Shown here in pieces: positions 28,618 to 38,832 of a stretch of 64,000 nt of DNA (its first letter is position 1; each line of letters opens with the position of its first letter). The stretch is from NCBI RefSeq assembly GCF_000300455.3, contig NZ_CP007215.2, positions 2,542,001 to 2,606,000 of the forward strand, read 5' to 3'. A program made the translations under genes and the position numbers. Under the pieces are notes generated by a model that did no database searches, had not been told where the DNA came from, and saw nothing but the letters and a program-made list of their open reading frames with translations. The stretch comes from Kosakonia sacchari SP1 (GTDB taxonomy: Bacteria > Pseudomonadota > Gammaproteobacteria > Enterobacterales > Enterobacteriaceae).

Positions 28618-30060
28618 TTATCCGCCGAGGGCACTTCCCACTATTTCCGGTACGTTATGTTCAGCATCTGTTGTACAGTTACGCCCGCGTTTTTTCGAGT
28701 GGTAGAGATTTTCATCCGCCACCGCCAGGAGCGCGTTGAACATTGCCGTTAATTGCCCGGCATCGGCTTGACCATGGCTGATACCAATACTGGCGGTTAA
28801 ATGCAGCGTTTGCTGCTGCCATTTGAACGGATACAGTGCCACCGTTTCGCGCAGCGTTTCCGCCAGGTGTTTACCGTCGCTGGCATTTTGTGTTATCGCC
28901 ACGACAGCGAACTCTTCCCCACCCATGCGGGCGAGCACACCGCGCGTATCCAGCGCCCGCTGCACTTTTCGCGCAAAGGCGGTCAGCACCCGGTCGCCAC
29001 ATTCGTGACCATAGTTGTCATTGACACTTTTGAAGTAATCAATATCCAGCAACATCACGGTGATGTGTTTGTTGGTAAAGCGTTTTGCGTCGCGGTTTAA
29101 CGCCTCATACAAACCCGAGCGCGAGTAAACGCGGGTCAGGAAATCGAAATCGGCGCGCAGGGAAACCTGGCGCATCAGACGGTTTATCGCCTCAACGCTG
29201 ACTGAGACAATGACCGGGCAAATGGCCATGGTGGCAATCCCCAGGCGCGCGGAGAACATATGCGGGATCTGCAGCGGTGAACTGACGAAAATATTGATAT
29301 GCCCGCTGGCGACAAGAATTATCTCCAGCCCGCCGGTCAGTAGCGTCACCAGGCATGTCAGCGGCAGTGAGTAACGCACCGCACACCAGATCAGCGCCGG
29401 AAGCGGAAACGCCAGGCTGCCTGCACCGCCAATCGCGACCGACGCGACAATCGATACGCCGACGGCGAGCACCGGCATAAAATCGCGCATCTCGACGTTC
29501 AGCGGTTTACGCGGCCAGCTCATGGTCAGCATACAAGGCAGGATCAGCACACCCGTTGAGAACTGCTCGCCAAACCAGTCGGCCAGCAGCAGGCCAAACC
29601 CCTGACCATTGATCCCCACGGAACCCAGCGCGCCAAAAAACGCGCACAGCAGCGCGGCAAGCAGACAGTAGCCAAAGAGTTTCAGCGCATTAACCGGCTC
29701 CGGCGCTTTGGTCATCTGGTTACGTTCAAGCCCGATAAGCTGCGCCATGGTGATGATAAACACCATATTCGAGAAGTTGATAATCAGCGACGCCATGCCC
29801 CAGGTGGTGGTGATGGCGTCATACGCCAGCATGGCAACATAGCTAATCAGGTAGTAATGCCAGCGCTGCAAGCAAGCATAACGCGCGAAAACAGCGGCCA
29901 TCACCGCATTGAGCGGCCAGAAGAGGGAAAGCTCTTCAACCAGGCGCATCATCGCACCCAGCAGATAAAACAGCGTTGTCAGGACAAACACCATGACCGC
30001 ATTGGTGTACGGCGTCTCTTCCCGAAAAGGGCGGAAAGGGGATGAAAAAAATGCGCGCAT
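28618..30060 (-). CDS. MASE1-type membrane GGDEF diguanylate cyclase
   Basis: A 480-residue protein. An N-terminal region of about eight hydrophobic segments (residues ~20-300) resembles the MASE1 sensor. The C-terminal GGDEF domain has active site RMGGEEFAVVA, a normal GGEEF variant. The start was placed at ATG 30060; an adjacent upstream TTG would add one residue. It is the third cyclase in a row, followed by yneG. Confidence 0.85.
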   Translation of the reverse strand: MRAFFSSPFRPFREETPYTNAVMVFVLTTLFYLLGAMMRLVEELSLFWPLNAVMAAVFARYACLQRWHYYLISYVAMLAYDAITTTWGMASLIINFSNMVFIITMAQLIGLERNQMTKAPEPVNALKLFGYCLLAALLCAFFGALGSVGINGQGFGLLLADWFGEQFSTGVLILPCMLTMSWPRKPLNVEMRDFMPVLAVGVSIVASVAIGGAGSLAFPLPALIWCAVRYSLPLTCLVTLLTGGLEIILVASGHINIFVSSPLQIPHMFSARLGIATMAICPVIVSVSVEAINRLMRQVSLRADFDFLTRVYSRSGLYEALNRDAKRFTNKHITVMLLDIDYFKSVNDNYGHECGDRVLTAFARKVQRALDTRGVLARMGGEEFAVVAITQNASDGKHLAETLRETVALYPFKWQQQTLHLTASIGISHGQADAGQLTAMFNALLAVADENLYHSKKRGRNCTTDAEHNVPEIVGSALGG

Positions 30061-30132
30061 CAACTCTCAATCCATATCACGAACATGACTATCGACCCGC
30101 AGCACCAGCGGAGCAGAATTACCCGACGCTTT

Positions 30133-30495
30133 TCAGCGCGGCGTATTCATCTGTATGACCAGCCACTGGTAAATCACCGCAACAATGTATTGTTGTTGCG
30201 ATTCCGTTAGCGCCTGACCATGCGGGATGTGGTGCCACTTTTCCAGGCATCCACGGCAGCAGGTAGCCGTGGCATGCTGAGCGATAAACACCGGGTGGCC
30301 GCGCATTGGCGTCTGTTTGCCATCATTTTGTGGTTGCGCTGGCGCAAGGCGTTTTGCGACAAAATCCGCCGCATGGGAAGCAATCACCTCCGCACCTTTA
30401 TCCAGACAGTACTGGCGCTCTTTCACACCAAGGCGAAAACGCGAACGAAATGTTGACTGTCCCAGCCGGGCAAACAACGGCGCGAAATCATTCAT
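30133..30495 (-). CDS. yneG: YneG, DUF4186 protein
   Basis: A 120-residue protein matching the E. coli YneG family, with GHPVFIAQHATATCCRGC near the middle. The cysteine/histidine cluster suggests metal binding, but the function is not known. The ATG at 30495 overlaps the glsB stop as TGATG, so it is coupled to glsB, as in E. coli. A TTG one codon upstream is a possible alternative. Confidence 0.85.
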   Translation of the reverse strand: MNDFAPLFARLGQSTFRSRFRLGVKERQYCLDKGAEVIASHAADFVAKRLAPAQPQNDGKQTPMRGHPVFIAQHATATCCRGCLEKWHHIPHGQALTESQQQYIVAVIYQWLVIQMNTPR

Positions 30496-31421
30496 CAATA
30501 GACCGATCTCCCCAGTTTTCGCGTTAACGCTTCCAGCACTGCAACACCAGCCAGTGAGTTGCCCGCTTCATCCAGCTCCGGGCTCCAGACCGCAATCGCC
30601 ATCTCATGAGGCACAATCGCCACAATGCCACCGCCGACGCCGGATTTCGCCGGTAACCCGACGCGCCAGGCAAACTCTCCAGCGTTCTGGTACATGCCAC
30701 TGGTCGCCATCAGGGCGTTAATCTGGCGCGCCTGCATCGGCGTCACCACCGGCGTGGCCTGCTGCACGCTGTGTCCGCCATCGGCGAGAAATAAAAAGGT
30801 GCGCGACAATTCGGCACAGCTCATTTTGAGTGCGCAATAGTGGAAGTAGTTCTGTAATACGGTGGCGACATCGTTGTGAAAATTACCGAAGGACTTCATC
30901 AGCCAGGCGATGGCCATATTGCGGGCGGAGTGCTCGAATTCAGAACGCGCGACCAGGCTGTCGTAAGCGATATCCGGCGCGGCGCAGAGTTTACGCACAA
31001 TTTCCAGCATGCGCTGGCGCGGTGCGCTAAGGCGGCTTTGCAGCATATCGCACACCACCAGCGCCCCGGCGTTAATAAAGGGATTACGCGGCTTGCCCTG
31101 CTCAATTTCAAGTTGTAACAGCGAGTTAAACGGCTGACCGGAGGGATCTTTACCCACCCGCTGCCAGATCTCCTCTTCCGCGTAGTGGTTCATCGCCACC
31201 ACCAGACTCAGTACTTTTGAAATTGACTGAATGGAGAAACGCTCGTCGGCATCGCCCGCCTGGAAGTGTTCACCCTGCACGGTGCTGATGGCGATACCCA
31301 ACTTGTTGCCGCTCACCGACGCCAGCGCCGGAATATAATCCGCAACCTTGCCACGCCCCAACAGCGGGCGTACTTCAGTGAGCACCGCTTCCAGTACGTC
31401 GTTATCCATCACCGTTGCCAC
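30495..31421 (-). CDS. glsB: GlsB, glutaminase
   Basis: A 308-residue glutaminase of the beta-lactamase-like serine fold; it converts glutamine to glutamate and ammonia. The catalytic S-x2-K is in [11 protein letters not shown], and [10 protein letters not shown] and [15 protein letters not shown] are conserved. The start is GTG 31421 after AAGGAG, which gives the 308-residue length of E. coli GlsB (YneH). Longer readings have no site. Confidence 0.94.
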   Translation of the reverse strand: MATVMDNDVLEAVLTEVRPLLGRGKVADYIPALASVSGNKLGIAISTVQGEHFQAGDADERFSIQSISKVLSLVVAMNHYAEEEIWQRVGKDPSGQPFNSLLQLEIEQGKPRNPFINAGALVVCDMLQSRLSAPRQRMLEIVRKLCAAPDIAYDSLVARSEFEHSARNMAIAWLMKSFGNFHNDVATVLQNYFHYCALKMSCAELSRTFLFLADGGHSVQQATPVVTPMQARQINALMATSGMYQNAGEFAWRVGLPAKSGVGGGIVAIVPHEMAIAVWSPELDEAGNSLAGVAVLEALTRKLGRSVY

Positions 31422-31483
31422 TCTGACTCCTTGCCCACAGGCCAAAAATGGCCTGCGAGTATAACAGAGGCGAATGTGTTGCG

Positions 31484-33073
31484 TCAGGCAGGAAGTCGAA
31501 AACGCGCAACCGCTTGCATCAATTGATGAGAATCGTTGTGCAATTTTTCCGACGCTTCGGTGGCCGTTGAGACCAGTTCCCCGGTGCGACGGGCAACATT
31601 GTTAAGCGAGTGCAGGCGGCGCGTCATTTTGTGAATGCTGTCGCCCTGGCTGAGCGTGGCGGCAGAAATTTCACTCAGGACACCGCTTAAATGCCCGACC
31701 AACCCGGTGACCTGTTGCAGGTTATCCTCAAGGCGACTTACCGCCTGGGTACCGTCGTTGATGCCCTGCAAGGAGTGGTTGATCAGTTGCTGAATGGTTT
31801 GCGTGGAGTGGCTGCTCTTGCGCGCCAGTAGCCCCACTTCTTTCGCCACCACCGCGAAACCGCGACCGTGATTGCCCGCATGCGCCGCTTCAATTGCCGC
31901 GTTCAGCGCCAGAATATTGGTCTGGAAAGCGACACCATCAATCATCGCCACAATGTTGCGCATCTCCGCCGAACGCTCGACAATCTCGCGCATCGATTGA
32001 TTCACCGTATCCATCATTCGATCGCCACCGGCGGCCACTTCCCGCGCCTCATCGGCCTGTTTGCGCGCCTGCTCAGCAAAACCGGTATTGCCTTCAACAT
32101 GGGATTCCAGCGTGGCGATATGCTCGGTCACATCCGTCAGTTCCTGCGCCTGTTTCGCCGACTGCTGATACAGCGACTGGTTGTCCTCAGCGAGGCGGCG
32201 AATGGTATCGACCATCGACGAGGTGGCGTCGCTGACTTGCATCACCAGTTGCTGCAACCCCTGCTGCATGGTGCCGATGCTGAGGCCGAGCTGGTCAACT
32301 TCACGGTTAAAACGTTTCACCGGCGGAAGCGGCGTACCCAGATCGCCTGCCGCCAGAATATTAATATGTGCTATCAGGCTGCGCAGCGGGGTAATTACCC
32401 AGCGCGACATGGCAAACCAGACCAGTACCGCAATCACCACCAGCAGCGCAGGCACCAGCACATACACATGCTGCAATTGCGCAAGGTTCGCCATCAACGC
32501 CTGGCGTCCCTGTTCGGCGTGCGCTTCGCTGGCCTGCTGGAAACGGGCATAGTTGTCATTGAAATCTGCCTGGAACGCCTGCGCCGGCACGGCGAAGAAG
32601 GCGTCAATCGACTGGGTTTTCACTAACCCATCGGCCTGCTCTTTTAGCGCACCGTAGAAAAGCTGATAGCTGTTGATCAGCGCCTCATCTTTAGGCGGAT
32701 TGAGCGCCAGCCACGCTTGCCAGGCTTTTTGCGAGGTTTCCAGCGCTTTATGGGTTTCATCCATCAGGCTGTGCCAGCTCCCTTCCGAGCCAGTCTCTTT
32801 ATCTTGCATAAAATAGACGCCCGCCCGGTTGAGCAGATCGCTTGCCGTCAGGAGCGCAATGCGCGCTTCATCGACCCGTACCTGTTGCAGGTGCGCTTGC
32901 TGGTTGAGTTGTTCATTATGCTGGGCGTTACGTAGTGACGCGGAAAGGACAAACGAGGAGGCGATTTGCAGGGCCGAAAACAAGCCAATAATGCAGAAAA
33001 TCCCGGCGAGCAAACCAAACTGTCGTGGAGAAACACGCCGCAAAATACGGCGGAAAATTTGCTTTAAGTTCAT
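31484..33073 (-). CDS. Methyl-accepting chemotaxis protein
   Basis: A 529-residue receptor. Transmembrane segments lie at about residues 18-42 and 200-222, flanking a helical periplasmic domain. HAMP and the signalling domain follow, with tip [20 protein letters not shown]. The tip region differs from the first receptor here (HAGNHGRGF instead of [10 protein letters not shown]). It lacks an NWETF tail. It sits between glsB and sad, where E. coli has no receptor. The ligand is unknown. Confidence 0.88.
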   Translation of the reverse strand: MNLKQIFRRILRRVSPRQFGLLAGIFCIIGLFSALQIASSFVLSASLRNAQHNEQLNQQAHLQQVRVDEARIALLTASDLLNRAGVYFMQDKETGSEGSWHSLMDETHKALETSQKAWQAWLALNPPKDEALINSYQLFYGALKEQADGLVKTQSIDAFFAVPAQAFQADFNDNYARFQQASEAHAEQGRQALMANLAQLQHVYVLVPALLVVIAVLVWFAMSRWVITPLRSLIAHINILAAGDLGTPLPPVKRFNREVDQLGLSIGTMQQGLQQLVMQVSDATSSMVDTIRRLAEDNQSLYQQSAKQAQELTDVTEHIATLESHVEGNTGFAEQARKQADEAREVAAGGDRMMDTVNQSMREIVERSAEMRNIVAMIDGVAFQTNILALNAAIEAAHAGNHGRGFAVVAKEVGLLARKSSHSTQTIQQLINHSLQGINDGTQAVSRLEDNLQQVTGLVGHLSGVLSEISAATLSQGDSIHKMTRRLHSLNNVARRTGELVSTATEASEKLHNDSHQLMQAVARFRLPA

Positions 33074-33173
33074 GATATTCTTCTATAACCACAAAGTTGC
33101 CGTGAGTCTACAAAAGGATCATGACAGGTCCATGACAGCCAGCAGTGACGCGCCCCGCCGGGGCGCGTTTCGC

Positions 33174-34562
33174 TTACAGACGATCTTTCCACACCGTCTG
33201 GATATTGCAAAACTCATGCAGGCCGAAGTGCGAAAGCTCGCGGCCAAAACCACTCTTTTTCACGCCGCCAAAGGCCACCCGGGCATCGCTGGCGCTGTAG
33301 CCGTTGATAAATACACCGCCGCACTCAAGCTGTTCGGCAAAACGTTGCGCCTGCGCAGGATCGGCGGTAAAGACGGTAGCAGACAAGCCGAAATCACTGT
33401 TGTTTGCCAACGCCAGCGCATGCTGTGCATCACGTGCGGTAGTGATAGCCGCGACCGGGCCAAACAGCTCCTGGCGAAACGCGGTCATCTCTGGTGTCAC
33501 ATCGCTTAGCACGGTGGCCGGGTAGTAATTCCCCTCGCCCGCCGTTTTCTCACCGCCGAGCAGCAACGTTGCGCCCTCGTTGATGCTGGCTTCGACCTGC
33601 GCATGCAACTCGTCGCGCAGATCAAAGCGCGCCATTGGCCCGAGATAATTCTCTTCAACGTCCGGTGAGCCCTGTTTTAACGCGGCGGCAGCGGCAACAA
33701 ATTTCTCGGTAAAGGCCTGGGCAATGCCCTCTTCAACAATAAAACGCTTGGCGGCGGCACAGACCTGCCCGGTATTCTGGTAACGCCCTGCGACAGCGGC
33801 TTTTACCGCCAGATCAAGATCCGCATCGTTGAGCACAATAAAGGGATCGGAACCACCCAGCTCAAGGACGCATTTTTTCAGCGCCGCCCCGGCCTGCGCG
33901 CCAATAGCCGCTCCCGCACGCACGCTGCCGGTGACAGTAATGGCGGCAATGCGCGGATCGTTAATTGCCTGGCTCACGCCGTCATTGGTGGCATTCACCC
34001 AGCCAAAAACGCCTTGCGGGACGCCGGCCTCAGCGAAGATCTCGCCGATTAACGCCGCGCAACCCAGCACATTTGGCGCATGTTTGAGCAGGTAGCTGTT
34101 GCCCGCCAGCAGGATCGGCACCGCACCGCGCAGCACCTGCCAGAGCGGGAAGTTCCATGGCATCACCGCCAGAATCGGTCCCAGCGGGCGGTACTCAATG
34201 GTTGCCCGCTGCTGTTCGACCTGTGTCGGTTCGCTGCCAAGCATCGCCGGACCATGATCCGCGTACCAGTCACACAGCGCGGCAGATTTGTTCACTTCCG
34301 CGCGCGCCTGCAAAATTGGTTTGCCCATCTCCTGACGGATCATCTGCGCCATCTCTTCCCCGCGTTTGCGCAGCGCGTCGCCGAGGCGACGTAAGGTTTG
34401 CGCGCGTTCGCTGACCGGCAACAACCGCCACTGACGATAACCGCTGGCCGCCAGTTCAATTGCCGTATCAACCTCTTCGCGGCTGGCCCACGGCGTTGCG
34501 CGCAGGGTTTCACTGGTGGCTGGGTTGATGGAAAGGGCATGCGTAGTTGAGGAAATGGACAT
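33174..34562 (-). CDS. sad: Sad, succinate semialdehyde dehydrogenase
   Basis: A 462-residue aldehyde dehydrogenase that matches E. coli Sad (YneI) throughout. It oxidises succinate semialdehyde to succinate in putrescine and GABA catabolism. The catalytic cysteine is in NTGQVCAAAKR and the glutamate in LELGGSDPF. The start was placed at 34562 (MSISSTTHALSINPAT), matching E. coli. It is divergent from yneJ, its known type of regulator. Confidence 0.93.
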   Translation of the reverse strand: MSISSTTHALSINPATSETLRATPWASREEVDTAIELAASGYRQWRLLPVSERAQTLRRLGDALRKRGEEMAQMIRQEMGKPILQARAEVNKSAALCDWYADHGPAMLGSEPTQVEQQRATIEYRPLGPILAVMPWNFPLWQVLRGAVPILLAGNSYLLKHAPNVLGCAALIGEIFAEAGVPQGVFGWVNATNDGVSQAINDPRIAAITVTGSVRAGAAIGAQAGAALKKCVLELGGSDPFIVLNDADLDLAVKAAVAGRYQNTGQVCAAAKRFIVEEGIAQAFTEKFVAAAAALKQGSPDVEENYLGPMARFDLRDELHAQVEASINEGATLLLGGEKTAGEGNYYPATVLSDVTPEMTAFRQELFGPVAAITTARDAQHALALANNSDFGLSATVFTADPAQAQRFAEQLECGGVFINGYSASDARVAFGGVKKSGFGRELSHFGLHEFCNIQTVWKDRL

Positions 34563-34666
34563 AAATACTCCGCTAAATGTGTTCAGGACTTGCGTAAGGA
34601 TGGCGCAATTTGCTATTCCTGAAAACTGAATAATATTAACCACAGTGTTCACGAAGAGAGAATGGC

Positions 34667-35545
34667 ATGGACTTAACCCAGCTTGAGATGTTTAACGCCG
34701 TTGCGCAGACCGGCAGCATTACCCAGGCGGCGCAGAAGGTGCACCGCGTGCCGTCAAACCTGACGACGCGCATTCGCCAGCTGGAGTCCGATCTCGGCGT
34801 GGATCTATTTATCCGCGAAAACCAGCGCCTGCGCCTCTCTCCCGCCGGGCACAGTTTTTTGCGCTACAGCCAGCAGATCCTCGCGCTGGTCGATGAAGCG
34901 CGGATGGTGGTCGCCGGTGACGAACCACAAGGACTGTTTTCGCTCGGTGCGCTGGAAAGCACCGCCGCGGTGCGCATTCCGGCGACGCTGGCGCAGTACA
35001 ACCAGCGCTATCCGCGCATTCAGTTCGATCTCGCCACCGGCCCTTCCGGCACCATGATCGATGGTGTGCTTGAGGGGCGGCTCAGCGCGGCGTTTGTTGA
35101 CGGCCCGATTATGCATCCCGGCCTGGAAGGCATTCCGGTTTACCGCGAAGAGATGATGATCGTCGCGCCTGTCGGTCATGAGGTGATTACCCATGCGGCT
35201 CAGGTAAACGGCGCCAGCATTTATGCGTTCCGCGCCAACTGCTCCTACCGCCGCCATTTTGAAAGCTGGTTTCACGCCGATCGCGCCACGCCCGGTAAAA
35301 TTCATGAAATGGAGTCTTATCACGGCATGCTGGCGTGCGTCATTGCCGGGGCGGGTCTGGCGCTGATCCCGCGCAGTATGCTGGAAAGCATGCCCGGTCA
35401 TCACCAGGTGGAAGCCTGGCCGCTGGCGGAGAACTGGCGCTGGCTCACCACCTGGCTGGTGTGGCGGCGCGGCGCGAAAACCCGCCATCTGGAGGCGTTT
35501 ATTGCCCTGCTGAATGTGGCTCCTCAACCAGCGCCTTGTGCATAA
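34667..35545 (+). CDS. yneJ: YneJ/PtrR, LysR regulator of sad
   Basis: A 292-residue LysR-family protein. The winged helix is at residues ~1-60 ([20 protein letters not shown]) and the effector domain follows. It is close to E. coli YneJ (PtrR), which represses sad and responds to putrescine metabolism. It is divergent from sad across 104 bases. The last 47 bases overlap an acetyltransferase gene on the opposite strand. Confidence 0.92.
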   Translation: MDLTQLEMFNAVAQTGSITQAAQKVHRVPSNLTTRIRQLESDLGVDLFIRENQRLRLSPAGHSFLRYSQQILALVDEARMVVAGDEPQGLFSLGALESTAAVRIPATLAQYNQRYPRIQFDLATGPSGTMIDGVLEGRLSAAFVDGPIMHPGLEGIPVYREEMMIVAPVGHEVITHAAQVNGASIYAFRANCSYRRHFESWFHADRATPGKIHEMESYHGMLACVIAGAGLALIPRSMLESMPGHHQVEAWPLAENWRWLTTWLVWRRGAKTRHLEAFIALLNVAPQPAPCA

Positions 35546-35978
35546 AAATACTCAGCGGATCGGCGCTGTACGGTGCGAAAGCCTCACAAATTTGATACCC
35601 GCAGCGCTGATACAGTTTCACTGCGGCATGCTGTTCAATGCCGGTTTCCAGCCGTAGGATGTGACATGATTTCCCGGCGGCCGCTTGCTCCAGCGCCGCC
35701 AGCAATTTTTCCCCCAGTCGCTGGCCGCGATGGCGGGGATCGATAAACACCCGCTTCATCTCGCCGCTGCCGTCGTGGTTGAGCACTACCGCGCCGCAAC
35801 CGACGGCCTCATCGTGATACACAATTTTGCGCAAAATCAGCGTTTCGGCGGGTAATGCCGCGAGATCAAGCAGATGGTTACTCTCTGCCGGGTAAAGTGC
35901 GCTCTGGTAGGCGTCCAGGGCAGCAATCAGCGCAATCAGATCCGGGTGCGTGGCGGTGGCATCAACAATGCGGTACAT
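35499..35978 (-). CDS. GNAT-family N-acetyltransferase
   Basis: A 159-residue acetyltransferase. Motif A is visible as [18 protein letters not shown] near residues 75-92, and motif B as [14 protein letters not shown]. The start follows AAGGAG. Its 3' end overlaps the yneJ 3' end by 47 bases, a tail-to-tail overlap. The substrate is unknown. It marks the left edge of the catabolic island. Confidence 0.82.
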   Translation of the reverse strand: MYRIVDATATHPDLIALIAALDAYQSALYPAESNHLLDLAALPAETLILRKIVYHDEAVGCGAVVLNHDGSGEMKRVFIDPRHRGQRLGEKLLAALEQAAAGKSCHILRLETGIEQHAAVKLYQRCGYQICEAFAPYSADPLSIFMHKALVEEPHSAGQ

Positions 35979-36128
35979 GGCGGGCTCCTTGTTATTAGCC
36001 TGTTAAAAATAAACAAGAATTTGCTACCACCGTCATATGAATAACCTATAGCTACGCCTGCTGAGATTGCGCTCCTGAGAACAGAGGTTGTACCTTACGC
36101 AACATACGATGCAGAAAATGGAATATTC

Positions 36129-37073
36129 ATGAACACCAAAGCCCGGAAAGTGATGATTATCGGCACAGGCAATGTCGGCGCATCTGCTGCTTATGCCCTG
36201 CTGAACCAGAACATTTGTGAAGAGTTAATTCTGGTGGATTTAGACCAGCAACGTGTAGAAGGCCACGCCCAGGATCTGGCGGATGCCGCCGCGTATATGC
36301 CCGGTATGATGACCATTTCCACCCGCCCGGTTGAAGAGTGCGCTGATGTGGATATTGCGGTGATCACCGTTTCCGGCGGCGCGTTAAAACCGGGACAAAC
36401 ACGTCTTGATGAGCTGACCAACACCGCGCGGATCGTTAAAAATATTGTGCCGGCTATGATGGCAAACGGCTTTAATGGCATTTTCCTGGTGGCAACCAAC
36501 CCGTGCGACATCATTACCTGGCAGGTGTGGAAACTTTCCGGGCTTCCGCGCAACCAGGTGATTGGCACCGGCGTCTGGCTGGATACCACCCGCTTACGGC
36601 GCGCGCTGGCCCAGGCGCTGGATATTGGCGCGCAAAGTATCGATGCCTTTATCCTTGGCGAGCATGGCGACACCCAGTTTCCGGTGTGGTCGCACTCGTC
36701 GGTTTACGGTTCGCCAATTGCCGATGTTTACCGGCGCAAAACCGGCCAGCGGCTGGATGTCGACGCGCTGGCTGACAAAGTGCGCCGCCACGGTTTTGAG
36801 ATTTACGCCCGTAAAGGTTGTACGGAGTACGGCATTGCCGGCACCATCGCCGAGATCTGCCGCAATATCTTCACCGGCAGCCACCGCGCGCTGGCGATCT
36901 CCTGCATACTGGACGGCGAATATGGCGTCAGCGACGTGGCGATTGGCGTACCGGCCGTGCTGGCGCAAAACGGCGTTCAACAGATTATTGAACTGCAACT
37001 GGAAGGTGACGAAGTGGCAAAATTCAACCACTCCGCAGATGTTATTAAAGCGAATATTGCCCGCTTGCCCTAA
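36129..37073 (+). CDS. L-lactate/2-hydroxyacid dehydrogenase family, altered specificity loop
   Basis: A 314-residue NAD-dependent dehydrogenase of the LDH/MDH family. GTGNVGASAAY is the Rossmann loop, and the catalytic LDTTRLR arginine and GEHGD histidine are present. In the substrate loop the residue before KPG is leucine (GGALKPGQTR), where lactate dehydrogenases have glutamine and malate dehydrogenases arginine. That suggests a hydrophobic or otherwise unusual 2-oxo acid. It faces the DeoR gene tail to tail and is the left flank of the island. Confidence 0.8.
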   Translation: MNTKARKVMIIGTGNVGASAAYALLNQNICEELILVDLDQQRVEGHAQDLADAAAYMPGMMTISTRPVEECADVDIAVITVSGGALKPGQTRLDELTNTARIVKNIVPAMMANGFNGIFLVATNPCDIITWQVWKLSGLPRNQVIGTGVWLDTTRLRRALAQALDIGAQSIDAFILGEHGDTQFPVWSHSSVYGSPIADVYRRKTGQRLDVDALADKVRRHGFEIYARKGCTEYGIAGTIAEICRNIFTGSHRALAISCILDGEYGVSDVAIGVPAVLAQNGVQQIIELQLEGDEVAKFNHSADVIKANIARLP

Positions 37074-37082
37074 CTGACACCG

Positions 37083-37844
37083 TTAACCGGCAAAGGTTAA
37101 CCGGCCTGGCAAAGTGGCAAGCTGCTGGCGGATCTCGGGGCTAAGCTGCGTATCGGTGATGATATCGGTCAGCGAATCGAGATTCGCCACGTTAAACAGC
37201 GACCACGCACCGTATTTACTGCTGTCTGCCAGCAACACCCGGCGTTTTGCATTGACGATCAAATCGTGTTTCAGCGCCGCTTTCTCCTCGGTCGGCGCGG
37301 TGATGCCGCGCTGCAAATCCCAGCCGTTACAGCTGACAAATGCCAGATCCGGCCAGATATTTTGCAGCAATTTACGCCCGTGCTCACCAATGCAGGACTG
37401 GCTGGAATCATCAATGCGCCCGCCGATGATCGTCACTTCTATCTGTTTGAATTCCGAAAGAAACAGCGCAATGTGCAGATCGCTGGTGATCACCCGCAGC
37501 GGCAAGTGCGTCAGCTGGCGCGCCAGCTCAATCATTGTCGTGCCGGCATCAAGCACAATGGCGTCGCCCGCTTTCACCAGCGCTGCCGCCGCACAGGCGA
37601 TGGCATGTTTCTCCGCCAGGTTGCGCTGCATTTTCTCGCTGGTGGTGGGCTGCGAGGGGATAAACCGGTTCAGCGTGACGCCGCCGTGCGTACGGCTGAT
37701 CACCCCTTCCTGATCGAGCTTAATCAGGTCGCGGCGAATGGTCGCCGGAGAAGCGTCCGTGGCGGCCACTAGTTGATCTACCGTCACCAGATTATGCCCT
37801 TTCAGGTAGTCCATAATCTGCTCTAACCGGTTATATCCCTTCAT
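37083..37844 (-). CDS. DeoR-family regulator of the acid-sugar island
   Basis: A 253-residue DeoR regulator. The helix-turn-helix is at residues ~20-55 ([27 protein letters not shown]). The C-terminal sugar-phosphate sensor domain has the [13 protein letters not shown] loop. It starts 1 base after the PdxA stop, so it is cotranscribed with pdxA2 and the DUF1537 kinase. It probably represses this operon and the divergent one, in response to a phosphorylated intermediate. Confidence 0.88.
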   Translation of the reverse strand: MKGYNRLEQIMDYLKGHNLVTVDQLVAATDASPATIRRDLIKLDQEGVISRTHGGVTLNRFIPSQPTTSEKMQRNLAEKHAIACAAAALVKAGDAIVLDAGTTMIELARQLTHLPLRVITSDLHIALFLSEFKQIEVTIIGGRIDDSSQSCIGEHGRKLLQNIWPDLAFVSCNGWDLQRGITAPTEEKAALKHDLIVNAKRRVLLADSSKYGAWSLFNVANLDSLTDIITDTQLSPEIRQQLATLPGRLTFAG

Positions 37845-37845
37845 A

Positions 37846-38832
37846 TTATTCCCGTGTAATTTGCATCGCTAACTGAATGGATACCGCCATGCTTTCCGCT
37901 TTCGCTTTTCCGCGCCAGGCAATATCAAATGCGGTGCCGTGATCCGCAGAGGTGCGAATAAACGGCAAACCCGCGGTGATATTAACGCCATCGTAAAAGC
38001 CCAGCAATTTTAACGGAATATGTCCCTGGTCGTGGTACATCGCCACCACTATGTCATACATCCCTTCATGGCACTGCATAAACACCGTATCAGGCGGGCA
38101 CGGCCCACTAACGTTCAACCCTTCAGCTTTCATCGCTTGTACCGCCGGGCCGACAATCTTGATCTCTTCATCGCCAAACAGACCATTTTCCCCGGCGTGC
38201 GGGTTAACCCCCGCCACCGCAATACGCGGGTTGTCATAGCCAACGCGACGCAGGAACGTATCCGCAACGCGAATCACCGTTTTCACCCGATCCTGATTAA
38301 GGGTGTCGAGAAATTTTCGCAGCGCGATATGAGTGGTGATATGGATGACTTTCAGCTTATCGGTATACAGCACCATGGCGTAATCTTTGCTGTCGGTCAG
38401 GTGCGCCAGCAGTTCGGTATGCCCCGGATAATGGTGCCCGGCTAAATGCAGCGCCTCTTTATTCAACGGCGCGGTGGCGATGGCTTTCACTTCGCCTTTC
38501 ATCGCCAGTTCGGTCGCGCGTTTCACACAGCGGTAGGCCAGATCCCCCGCCTGCGCCTGCACAACGCCCGGTTGCAACCCGGCGGGATCGGTCAGTGGTT
38601 CGTCAATGACGTTAATGATGCCGGGGGCAAAACGCGCGTCCGCCACCTGCTCAACCACTTTCAGTTCGGCATGCGGCGTGATATTGAGCGCCAGAATACG
38701 TTGCAAGGTTTGCGCACAGCCCACCACCACTACCGGCGCACCGGATAACTCTCCCTCGACCAGCGATTTAATAATAATTTCCGGGCCAATACCCGCCGGG
38801 TCGCCCATCGTTACAGCAATGATATTAGTCAC
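37846..38832 (-). CDS. PdxA2-type 4-phospho-acid-sugar dehydrogenase
   Basis: A 328-residue protein of the PdxA family. [11 protein letters not shown] is at the N-terminus and the metal-binding histidines lie in [11 protein letters not shown] and [10 protein letters not shown]. Beside a DUF1537 kinase this is typical of PdxA2, which oxidises and decarboxylates D-threonate- or erythronate-4-phosphate to dihydroxyacetone phosphate, rather than of vitamin B6 synthesis. The start is GTG 38832 after GAGGAGAA and overlaps the kinase stop by 8 bases. Confidence 0.85.
   Translation of the reverse strand: MTNIIAVTMGDPAGIGPEIIIKSLVEGELSGAPVVVVGCAQTLQRILALNITPHAELKVVEQVADARFAPGIINVIDEPLTDPAGLQPGVVQAQAGDLAYRCVKRATELAMKGEVKAIATAPLNKEALHLAGHHYPGHTELLAHLTDSKDYAMVLYTDKLKVIHITTHIALRKFLDTLNQDRVKTVIRVADTFLRRVGYDNPRIAVAGVNPHAGENGLFGDEEIKIVGPAVQAMKAEGLNVSGPCPPDTVFMQCHEGMYDIVVAMYHDQGHIPLKLLGFYDGVNITAGLPFIRTSADHGTAFDIAWRGKAKAESMAVSIQLAMQITRE

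Noticed and set aside
33148..33170. Strong GC hairpin after sad as its terminator
   Set aside because: The stem is perfect, but on the minus strand it lacks a T-run, so it was not listed as a terminator for sad.
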